NCBI RefSeq assembly: GCF_900128475.1
Contig: NZ_LT635834.1
Span: 161,428 to 197,898 of the forward strand
From: Mediterranea massiliensis
GTDB taxonomy: Bacteria; Bacteroidota; Bacteroidia; Bacteroidales; Bacteroidaceae
Direction of reading: 5' to 3'
DNA length: 36,471 nucleotides
Part shown: positions 30,438 through 36,471 of the stretch, in pieces
How positions within the stretch are numbered: position 1 is the stretch's first letter
How the letters are laid out: each line of letters starts with the position of its first letter
Notes under the pieces: model-generated
Seen by the model: only the letters and a program-made list of their open reading frames with translations
Databases searched by the model: none
What the model was told of the DNA's origin: nothing
Made by a program: the position numbers and the translations under genes

Positions 30438-32006
30438 TTACATACGCGGAGAGGAGTCAGAAGATGCCTCAGTCTTGTCGTAACTGTCCTCGATGAGGTT
30501 CAGCATCTTCATCGTAGCCTTGATGGCAGCCTCCGTCTGGTCGGCGTCGAGGCCGCGGGTGCGGAGCACCTTGTCGTCGAAGCTCCACGTGATGACCGTC
30601 TGCACGAAGGCGTCCGTACGTCCACCGGGCGGGATACTGACGGCATAATTGGTCAGCATCGGGAAGCGGCGGCCCAGCGTACCCTTGTACACCTTGCGCA
30701 GGGCGCGGACGAAGGCATCGTATTGACCGTCGCCGCTGCTGTTTTCTTCGTACTCCTTGCCGTTGATTTCCACCTTGATGGTGGCCATCGGCTTCAGCCC
30801 GTAGGCCAGGTTGACGATGTAGCTCTTCAGCTTGACGCGCTCGGTGCGCACGTCGTGCTTCAGCACGTCGGACACGATGTAGGGCAGGTCTTCCTGCGTG
30901 ACGAGCTCTTTCTTGTCGCCCAGCTCGATGATGCGTTCGGTAACCTTGCGCATCGACTCGTCGTCCAGCTGCAACCCCAGGTCTTCGAGGTTCCTGCGGA
31001 TGTTGGCCTTGCCGGAATTCTTGCCGAGGGCATACTCGCGGCGACGGCCGAAGCGTTCGGGCAGGAGGTCATTGCAATAGAGGTTGCGCTTGTTGTCGCC
31101 ATCGGCATGCACGCCCGCCACCTGCGTGAAGACATTCTCGCCCACGATGGGCTTGTTGGCGGGGATGGCAATGCCGGAATACGACTCCACCACGCGGCTC
31201 ACTTCGTTCAGACGGCTCTCGTCGATGCCTGTTATGGCGTTGAAGTGGTCCTTCAGGATGGCCTGTACGCTGGCCAGCGGGGCATTGCCCGCACGTTCGC
31301 CCAGACCGTTGATGGTGGTGTGCAGGCCACGGCAGCCGCTCAGCACAGCTGCCAGCACGTTGGAGACGGCCAGGTCGTAGTCGTTGTGTGCATGAAAGTC
31401 AAAATGCACGTCGGGATAACGTTTCTTCATCTTGCGCATGAACTCAATGACCTGCAGGGGATTGAGGATGCCCAGTGTGTCGGGCAGCATGAAGCGGCGG
31501 ATAGAAGTGCCGACAAGGGCATCCATCAGCTGAAAGACGTAGTCGGGCGAATCTTTCATGCCGCTGCTCCAGTCCTCCAGATAGATGTTGACGTCCATGT
31601 CGAGCGAGTCGGCGTAGTCCACCACCGCACGGATGTCGGCGATGTGCTCCTCGGGAGTTTTCTTCAGTTGGTATGTGCAATGCTTCAACGAGCCCTTGCA
31701 CAGCAGATTGATGACACGACACCCGGCGGCATGTATCCAGTCGACGGACACATGCCCGTCCACAAAACCCAGCACCTCGACGCGCTGCAACAGGCCGCGG
31801 CGGGCGGCCCAGTCACAGATCATGCGCACGGCATCGGCCTCGCCGTCGGACACGCGGGCAGAGGCTACCTCCACACGGTCCACCTTCAGCTCCTCGAGCA
31901 GCAGACGGGTAATCATCAGCTTCTCGTGGGGCACGAAGGATACGCCGCTGGTCTGCTCCCCGTCGCGCAGGGTGGTGTCCATGATCTCTATTCTTGGATG
32001 GTTCAT
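30438..32006 (-). CDS. LeuA-like 2-isopropylmalate / citramalate synthase family enzyme
   Basis: The 522-residue product (from ATG at 32006) has the LeuA/CimA family barrel signature: [16 protein letters not shown] at the N-terminus, metal-binding FHAHNDYD and the NGLGERAGN motif. A C-terminal regulatory domain occupies about residues 390-500. It is a paralog of the standard leuA at 34104-35597, and differs in DGEQTSG against DGEQVPG, a position near the active site. It could be citramalate synthase for isoleucine or a related condensing enzyme. It follows leuD by 28 bases. An upstream frame to 32057 overlaps leuD and begins with a non-conserved part, so I place the start at 32006. Confidence 0.87.
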   Translation of the reverse strand: MNHPRIEIMDTTLRDGEQTSGVSFVPHEKLMITRLLLEELKVDRVEVASARVSDGEADAVRMICDWAARRGLLQRVEVLGFVDGHVSVDWIHAAGCRVINLLCKGSLKHCTYQLKKTPEEHIADIRAVVDYADSLDMDVNIYLEDWSSGMKDSPDYVFQLMDALVGTSIRRFMLPDTLGILNPLQVIEFMRKMKKRYPDVHFDFHAHNDYDLAVSNVLAAVLSGCRGLHTTINGLGERAGNAPLASVQAILKDHFNAITGIDESRLNEVSRVVESYSGIAIPANKPIVGENVFTQVAGVHADGDNKRNLYCNDLLPERFGRRREYALGKNSGKANIRRNLEDLGLQLDDESMRKVTERIIELGDKKELVTQEDLPYIVSDVLKHDVRTERVKLKSYIVNLAYGLKPMATIKVEINGKEYEENSSGDGQYDAFVRALRKVYKGTLGRRFPMLTNYAVSIPPGGRTDAFVQTVITWSFDDKVLRTRGLDADQTEAAIKATMKMLNLIEDSYDKTEASSDSSPRM

Positions 32007-32034
32007 AGTTGGCAAATTATTGTGGCAGGTGGCA

Positions 32035-32634
32035 TCATTTGTGTGCCGCCGATTCATATTCCTCTATCTTCTTCTTGTTTTCTACCAGGAAGTCGATGTC
32101 GTCCAGCCCGTTCATCAGGCAATGTTTCTTGTAGGCATTGATTTCGAATGTTTCCGTGCGGCCCGTTGCCTTGTTGGTCACCGTCTGGGCGGGCAGGCTC
32201 ACTTCGACTTCGGTCTTGGGATCGGCCGCAATGCTCTCGAACAATTCTTTCAGAAAAGCTTCGCTCACCACCACGGGCAGCACGAAGTTGTTCAGCTCGT
32301 TGTTCTTGTGGATGTCCGCAAAGAAACTGGAGATAACTACACGGAAACCATATCCGGCAATGGCCCAGGCGGCATGTTCACGGCTGGAACCCGATCCGAA
32401 GTTCTTTCCGGCTACCAGGATGCAGCCGCTGTACGTGGGATTGTTCAGCACGAAATCCTTGTTCAGCGTACCGTCGGCATTGTAGCGCCAGTCACGGAAA
32501 AGGTTGTCACCGAAAAACTTCTCCTCGCGCGTCGTTGCCTTGAGGAAACGGGCGGGGATAATCTGGTCGGTATCTACGTTCTCCAGCGGCAGGGGAACGC
32601 AGGTGGAAGTTATGATGTTGAATTTCTGTTTCAT
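32035..32634 (-). CDS. leuD: 3-isopropylmalate dehydratase small subunit
   Basis: LeuD is the small subunit of isopropylmalate isomerase, which shifts the hydroxyl group of 2-isopropylmalate. The 199-residue product has the typical NVDTDQIIPARFLK near residues 19-32 and the swivel-domain motif GKNFGSGSSREHAAWAI near residues 76-92. The C-terminal end has FLKELFESI and the usual length. It lies 42 bases after leuC. Confidence 0.97.
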   Translation of the reverse strand: MKQKFNIITSTCVPLPLENVDTDQIIPARFLKATTREEKFFGDNLFRDWRYNADGTLNKDFVLNNPTYSGCILVAGKNFGSGSSREHAAWAIAGYGFRVVISSFFADIHKNNELNNFVLPVVVSEAFLKELFESIAADPKTEVEVSLPAQTVTNKATGRTETFEINAYKKHCLMNGLDDIDFLVENKKKIEEYESAAHK

Positions 32635-32676
32635 TGTAGTACGATAGTTAATGAATGATCATCTGTATGCATATTC

Positions 32677-34071
32677 TTACATCAGTTCGCGCGGATCGGT
32701 AATCACGCCCGTCACGGCAGCGGCAGCAGCAGTCAGCGGACTGGCCAGCAACGTGCGCGAACCGGGTCCCTGACGTCCTTCGAAGTTGCGGTTCGAAGTA
32801 GACACGGCATACTTGCCCGCAGGCACCTTGTCGTCGTTCATTGCCAGACAGGCGGAACAGCCCGGCTGACGGATTTCGAAGCCTGCCTCGGCCAGCACCT
32901 TGTCCAGTCCCTCTTCACGTATCTGGGCATCGACCATCCACGAGCCGGGAACCAGCCACGCTACCACGTGGGGAGCCTTCTTGCGGCCTTTTGCAATGGA
33001 AGCGAAGGCACGGAAGTCCTCTATACGACCATTCGTACAAGCACCGAGGAACACATAGTCTATCTTCTTGCCCAGCAACGACTCGCCCGGCTGGAATCCC
33101 ATGTAGTCGAGCGACTTCTGGAACGAAGCCTTTGCCGCCTCGCCCATACCTTCGGTGGTAGGGATATGGGCGGTGATGCCCATGCCCATACCGGGGTTGG
33201 TGCCATAGGTAATCATCGGTTCGATGTCGGCAGCGTCAAAACGCACTTCCTTGTCGAACACAGCATCTTCATCGCTCTTCAGTGTCTTCCAATAGGCCAC
33301 TGCCTTGTCCCAATCCTCGCCCTTCGGCGCATATTCACGGCCTTTGATGTAGGCGAAGGTCACCTCGTCGGGTGCCACCATGCCGCCGCGTGCACCCATT
33401 TCGATGCTGAGGTTGCACAGCGTCAGGCGGCCTTCCATCGTCAGACTGCGGACAGCCTCGCCGGCATATTCCACAAAATAACCCGTGGCACCGCTGGTCG
33501 TCATCTTCGACATCATATAGAGAGCGAGGTCCTTGGCTGTCACTCCCTTGCCCAGCCTGCCGTCCACGGTGATGCGCATCGTCTTGGGCCGTGTCTGGAG
33601 GATGCATTGCGAAGCCAATACCATCTCCACCTCACTGGTACCGATACCAAAGGCTACGGCACCCATGGCTCCGTGGGTCGACGTATGGGAGTCTCCACAT
33701 ACGATGGTCATCCCCGGCAAGGTCAGGCCGCGTTCGGGCCCTACGACGTGGATGATGCCGTTCTTGGGATTCATCATCCCGAAATGTGTCAGCCCGAATT
33801 CCTCGGCATTCCGTGCCAGCGTGTCTACCTGCTTGCGCGATACAGGATCCTCGATGGGTTTGTCCTGGTCGTGCGTCGGCGTATTATGGTCAGGCATACA
33901 GAAAATCTTTTCCGGACGGAAGCAGCGGAGCCCCCTTGCCCGCAAGCCCTCGAAAGCCTGCGGACTGGTCACCTCATGGCAGTAGAGGCGGTCGATATAA
34001 AGCTGTGTGGGACCATCTTCCACCTTCTGCACCACGTGGGCGTCCCAGATCTTATCAAACAATGTATTCAT
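32677..34071 (-). CDS. leuC: 3-isopropylmalate dehydratase large subunit
   Basis: LeuC carries the [4Fe-4S] cluster of isopropylmalate isomerase. The 464-residue product starts with [14 protein letters not shown] and has cluster cysteines in [11 protein letters not shown] and GCSACLAMN, plus [15 protein letters not shown]. All are standard for aconitase-like LeuC of the short bacterial type. It lies 32 bases after leuA and is followed by leuD. Confidence 0.97.
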   Translation of the reverse strand: MNTLFDKIWDAHVVQKVEDGPTQLYIDRLYCHEVTSPQAFEGLRARGLRCFRPEKIFCMPDHNTPTHDQDKPIEDPVSRKQVDTLARNAEEFGLTHFGMMNPKNGIIHVVGPERGLTLPGMTIVCGDSHTSTHGAMGAVAFGIGTSEVEMVLASQCILQTRPKTMRITVDGRLGKGVTAKDLALYMMSKMTTSGATGYFVEYAGEAVRSLTMEGRLTLCNLSIEMGARGGMVAPDEVTFAYIKGREYAPKGEDWDKAVAYWKTLKSDEDAVFDKEVRFDAADIEPMITYGTNPGMGMGITAHIPTTEGMGEAAKASFQKSLDYMGFQPGESLLGKKIDYVFLGACTNGRIEDFRAFASIAKGRKKAPHVVAWLVPGSWMVDAQIREEGLDKVLAEAGFEIRQPGCSACLAMNDDKVPAGKYAVSTSNRNFEGRQGPGSRTLLASPLTAAAAAVTGVITDPRELM

Positions 34072-34103
34072 AATGAATAAATTAATTAGAATCTTTGCTA
34101 TGT

Positions 34104-35597
34104 TTATTTGAATTTATTGATACAGTCGATGTATGCTTCCACAGAAGCGGCAATGATGTCGGTGTTGGCACCGAAACCGTAGTAGCTGCGATTGTCGTAC
34201 TCCACCTGCATGTGTACCTTACCCATATCGTCGCTTCCCTTGCTGATGGCCTGGATCGTGAATTCCTTCAACGTCATCTGACGGTCGATGATTTTCTTCA
34301 GTGCCTTGATGGCCGCATCCACCGGACCGTTGCCGCTGGCAGCTGCCTCAAACTTCTCGCCCGCGATATTCAATCCGATGCTGGCCACGGAACGGACACC
34401 CACACCGCTCGTCACTTGCAGGTATTCCAGCTTGATGCGGTGATTCTGCGTACGGTCGGCACCGGCCAGTACCAGAATGTCATCATCATTGATATCCTTC
34501 TTCTTGTCGGCCAGTTTGAGAAACTCTTCGTATATTTTGTCCAGTTTCTCCTGAGTCAGCTCCACACCCAGCACGTGCAGACGATTCTTCAACGCCGCAC
34601 GTCCGCTACGGGCCGTCAATACGATGGAGTTGTCGTCGATGCCCACGTCGTGCGGATCGATGATTTCATAGGTCTGCGCATTCTTCAACACGCCGTCCTG
34701 ATGAATACCCGAAGAATGGGCAAAGGCGTTGCGGCCCACGATAGCCTTGTTGGGCTGCACGGGCATATTCATCAGGCTGGACACCATGCGGCTCGTCGGA
34801 TAAATCTTCTGCGTATTGATGTTTGTCTCGATATCGATATCCTTATGGCACTTGATGATCATCGCCACTTCCTCCAACGCAGTATTTCCGGCACGTTCAC
34901 CGATACCGTTGATAGTCACTTCCACCTGGCGGGCACCGTTCAGCACACCGGCCATCGTATTGGCCGTCGCCATACCGAGGTCGTTGTGGCAATGGGTCGA
35001 GATAACAGCGTTATGGATGCCGTCTACATGCTCCATCAGATACTTGATTTTGGCGCCATACTCCGAAGGCAGGCAGTAGCCCGTCGTATCGGGAATGTTC
35101 ACCACCGTAGCCCCTGCCTTGATGACAGCCTCGATGACACGGGCCAGGTATTCGTTCTCCGTACGACCGGCATCCTCTGCATAAAACTCCACATCGTCCA
35201 CAAAACGACGGGCGTACTTCACGGCTGCTACCGCCCGCTCGATGATTTCCTCACGGTTGGAGTTGAATTTATAGCGGATGTGAGAATCAGACGTACCGAT
35301 TCCCGTATGGATACGTTTATGCTTGGCATATTTCAAGGCTTCTGCCGCCACATCGATATCTTTCTGGACAGCACGGGTCAGGGCACAAATGGTAGGCCAC
35401 GTCACAGCCTTGGATATTTCAATCACCGAATTGAAGTCACCCGGACTCGAAATGGGAAATCCTGCCTCAATGACATCCACGCCCAGCAGCTCCAGCTGCT
35501 TGGCCACTTGGATTTTCTCTACTGTGTTCAACTGACATCCCGGAACCTGTTCGCCGTCGCGAAGCGTCGTGTCGAAAATAAATAATCTGTCACTCAT
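34104..35597 (-). CDS. leuA: 2-isopropylmalate synthase
   Basis: LeuA condenses acetyl-CoA with 2-oxoisovalerate, the first committed step of leucine synthesis. The 497-residue product (from ATG at 35597) has [14 protein letters not shown] at the N-terminus, the metal-binding [11 protein letters not shown] and [12 protein letters not shown]-terminal allosteric LeuA dimer domain (from about residue 370) would bind leucine. A longer frame runs to 35669, but it passes through the attenuator stem, so ATG 35597 is the real start. Expression is probably controlled by the leader and attenuator upstream. Confidence 0.97.
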   Translation of the reverse strand: MSDRLFIFDTTLRDGEQVPGCQLNTVEKIQVAKQLELLGVDVIEAGFPISSPGDFNSVIEISKAVTWPTICALTRAVQKDIDVAAEALKYAKHKRIHTGIGTSDSHIRYKFNSNREEIIERAVAAVKYARRFVDDVEFYAEDAGRTENEYLARVIEAVIKAGATVVNIPDTTGYCLPSEYGAKIKYLMEHVDGIHNAVISTHCHNDLGMATANTMAGVLNGARQVEVTINGIGERAGNTALEEVAMIIKCHKDIDIETNINTQKIYPTSRMVSSLMNMPVQPNKAIVGRNAFAHSSGIHQDGVLKNAQTYEIIDPHDVGIDDNSIVLTARSGRAALKNRLHVLGVELTQEKLDKIYEEFLKLADKKKDINDDDILVLAGADRTQNHRIKLEYLQVTSGVGVRSVASIGLNIAGEKFEAAASGNGPVDAAIKALKKIIDRQMTLKEFTIQAISKGSDDMGKVHMQVEYDNRSYYGFGANTDIIAASVEAYIDCINKFK

Positions 35598-35630
35598 CTT
35601 GTTTATTGTATTTATAAGTTTATGTGCAAT

Positions 35631-35666
35631 AAAAAAGCCTTTCGCACAGGGAAGTGAGAAAGGCTT
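35631..35666 (-). terminator. Attenuator terminator before leuA
   Basis: On the minus strand AAGCCTTTC (35658-35666) pairs with GAAAGGCTT (35635-35643) as a 9-bp stem, with a CAC/GTG extension in the loop and a T6 run (35631-35636). It lies 33 bases before the leuA start and downstream of the leader stop codon. The loop side carries CTCACTTCC (35650-35658), the complement of the leader's GGAAGTGAG. Confidence 0.88.
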
Positions 35667-35693
35667 CATATATATCTTTGAATTTACATATAA

Positions 35694-35780
35694 TCATGCA
35701 CGACACTCACTTCCACTACGTTTTCCTAGCAGAATAATAATGCCACACAGCAGAATATATGTAAAGTTCTGAATAATCAT
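35694..35780 (-). CDS. Leucine/isoleucine-rich leader peptide of the leu operon
   Basis: This 28-codon frame (ATG at 35780, stop TGA at 35694-35696) contains ILL at residues 9-11 and IIILL at 14-18, then GKRSGSECRA. Ten of 28 residues are Ile or Leu. It lies after a strong promoter and before a terminator that precedes leuA, as in classical amino acid attenuators. The segment GGAAGTGAG (35706-35714) near its end is the exact complement of CTCACTTCC in the terminator loop side. A ribosome stalled at the Ile/Leu codons would leave this segment free to form the antiterminator; a ribosome at the stop codon would cover it. This is inferred from the sequence. Confidence 0.82.
   Translation of the reverse strand: MIIQNFTYILLCGIIILLGKRSGSECRA
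35706..35714 (-). promoter_or_regulatory. Antiterminator half-site GGAAGTGAG
   Basis: These nine bases, read on the minus strand, are fully complementary to CTCACTTCC at 35650-35658. Pairing would stop the terminator stem from forming. They overlap leader codons 22-25. Confidence 0.72.
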
Positions 35781-35806
35781 CTCATCATTTTGGTTTTAAA
35801 ACGATG

Positions 35807-35837
35807 CAAAGGTAGAGATAATTTCATAGCACGCAAA
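35807..35837 (-). promoter_or_regulatory. Promoter of the leu leader: TTTG-N19-TACCTTTG
   Basis: On the minus strand TTTG (35834-35837), then 19 bases, then TACCTTTG (35807-35814), an exact match to the Bacteroides consensus. The expected start of transcription is about 20 bases before the leader ATG. Confidence 0.9.
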
Positions 35838-35911
35838 CAAATCCGTTACTTTTTTCAATCAAAACACGACATTCTATAACAATACGCATTACATCACCGT
35901 GAATATGACAT

Positions 35912-35940
35912 AAAAAAGGCGCACCCGAAAGGGATGCGCC
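35912..35940 (-). terminator. Intrinsic terminator of the cysteine-rich lipoprotein gene
   Basis: On the minus strand GGCGCATCCC and GGGTGCGCC (35918-35926 with 35931-35940) form a stem with one bulged base, followed by TTTTTT (35912-35917). It lies 22 bases after the stop codon. Confidence 0.9.
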
Positions 35941-35962
35941 ACAATATGGGTCACCATCAAGG

Positions 35963-36214
35963 TTATTTCTCACAAGTCTTGTCACATGCCTTCTTCTGGC
36001 ACGCAGCATTTTCGCAGTCACCTCCACAGCTGCCTTTGCAGCCGTCCTTACAGATGCTGTCATTGGCACAGCACTCACCAGCGTTTTTCGTACATGCAGA
36101 ATCACAAACTTGCACAGCTGTATCAGCATTTGCCTCTGCTGCCTTCTTGTTACCACAAGACATCACAGTCAAAGAAAACACGAACATCACAGCCAAAAAT
36201 ACTTTTGTCTTCAT
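35963..36214 (-). CDS. Cysteine-rich small lipoprotein
   Basis: The 83-residue product has a lipoprotein signal with C20 in VMSC. The rest has 11 more cysteines at 37, 41, 48, 49, 55, 59, 63, 67, 72, 77 and 81, many four residues apart (55-59-63-67), mixed with Lys, Asp and Gly. There is no clear domain. Such density suggests metal binding or extensive disulfides in the periplasm or at the surface, but I recognise no family. A longer frame starts at 36298, but the lipoprotein signal begins at ATG 36214, so the shorter start is better. The -7 box at 36260-36267 would be within the longer frame. Confidence 0.82.
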   Translation of the reverse strand: MKTKVFLAVMFVFSLTVMSCGNKKAAEANADTAVQVCDSACTKNAGECCANDSICKDGCKGSCGGDCENAACQKKACDKTCEK

Positions 36215-36259
36215 AAATCCAATTAATATTAAAAATAAACCTATAAAATAATTCAAGCG

Positions 36260-36267
36260 CAAATATA
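36260..36267 (-). promoter_or_regulatory. -7 box TATATTTG of the cysteine-rich lipoprotein gene
   Basis: TATATTTG on the minus strand fits TAnnTTTG and lies 45 bases before the start at 36214. A -33 element is not clear. Confidence 0.6.
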
Positions 36268-36318
36268 ACAAAAGTCGAAAACAGAAAAATAAGCTCACCC
36301 ATTTTTTGTTTCAGTTTA

Positions 36319-36471
36319 ACGCAGCACTTCCTGAGGTTCTGAGGAAGTGCTTCATGAGGGCGTGAGGAAGCACTTCATGAGGACATGAGGAAGCACTTCC
36401 TGAAGAGGTGACGCAGCACTGCGTGGGGAGGCGGGGAAGCGCGGCACGGGAGGGCCGGCCGCGGGGAAGCG
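36319..36471. repeat. Tandem 23-bp repeat array, continuing beyond the window
   Basis: Units start at 36319, 36342, 36365, 36388, 36411, 36434 and 36457 (the last incomplete). The best-matched units share AGGAAGCACTTCATGAGG (units 2 to 4) and end in GTG or ATG, with GAAGNNNTTC as a small palindrome. Units 5-7 are progressively more GC-rich and diverged. There is no long unique spacer, so it is not CRISPR. It has no open frame that I can support. The period is one base longer than that of the 30304 array. Confidence 0.85.

Noticed and set aside
35598..35669. Longer leuA start
   Set aside because: The extension is translated through the attenuator terminator stem, and the conserved LeuA N-terminus begins at 35597.
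36319..36471. CRISPR array or coding repeat at the window end
   Set aside because: Contiguous 23-bp units with no unique spacers, and no supported reading frame.

Overview
The window looks like a chromosomal segment of a gut Bacteroidales species, most likely Bacteroides or a close relative. Evidence: promoter boxes of the Bacteroides type (TAnnTTTG, some with an upstream TTTG or TTG about 18-21 bases away), two NVEALA-family secreted peptides beside six-bladed beta-propeller lipoproteins, host-glycan enzymes (GH20, GH29, serine-type sulfatase), a lipoprotein-like M49 dipeptidyl peptidase III, and an IS982-family insertion sequence. The core genes are visibly GC-rich. The stretches around 7.5-7.8 kb and 9.3-11.9 kb are clearly more AT-rich. 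I cannot name the species.

Layout. 1-3160 (+): 3' part of a HAD phosphatase, a PIF1-like helicase, and a YciO/TsaC-type protein. 3265-6379 (-): glucosamine-6-phosphate deaminase, a flavodiiron protein and a YhcC-type radical SAM protein. 6473-13349 (-): an accessory island with a membrane-spanning winged-helix regulator, two NVEALA peptides, three propeller lipoproteins, a thiol protein cut short by an IS982 element, and a 39-bp relic of a propeller gene. 13635-19507 (-): sulfatase and beta-hexosaminidase in one operon, a zinc metallopeptidase, and an alpha-L-fucosidase. 19616-24920 (-): fur-purA with overlapping ends, an AlkD-like HEAT protein, dipeptidyl peptidase III and a small AraC-type regulator. 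25191-27011 (+): recQ, convergent with a secreted TPR protein. 27919-35597 (-): a leucine gene block leuA-leuC-leuD-leuA-like-(small membrane protein)-leuB-cysK. 35694-35945 (-): a leucine/isoleucine-rich leader peptide with its promoter, and the terminator of the next gene. 35963-36214 (-): a cysteine-rich lipoprotein. The window ends inside a 23-bp tandem repeat array.

How the genes work together. The leucine block holds the whole route from 2-oxoisovalerate to 2-oxoisocaproate. It is preceded by what reads as a classical ribosome-mediated attenuator: strong promoter, 28-codon leader rich in Ile/Leu, a 9-bp antiterminator pairing and an intrinsic terminator just before leuA. The sulfatase, GH20, GH29 and NagB fit removal and use of sulfated, fucosylated GlcNAc-containing host glycans, although no SusC/D pair or sulfatase-maturing enzyme is in the window.

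The most likely undescribed system is the 6.5-13.3 kb island. It combines exported NVEALA peptides, lipid-anchored propellers, a truncated membrane CxxC protein, and an inner-membrane regulator with a periplasmic domain and an OmpR-type DNA-binding domain, with repeated GTTACATTTG sites between the regulator and the first peptide. A peptide-sensing circuit at the envelope is a hypothesis, not a result.
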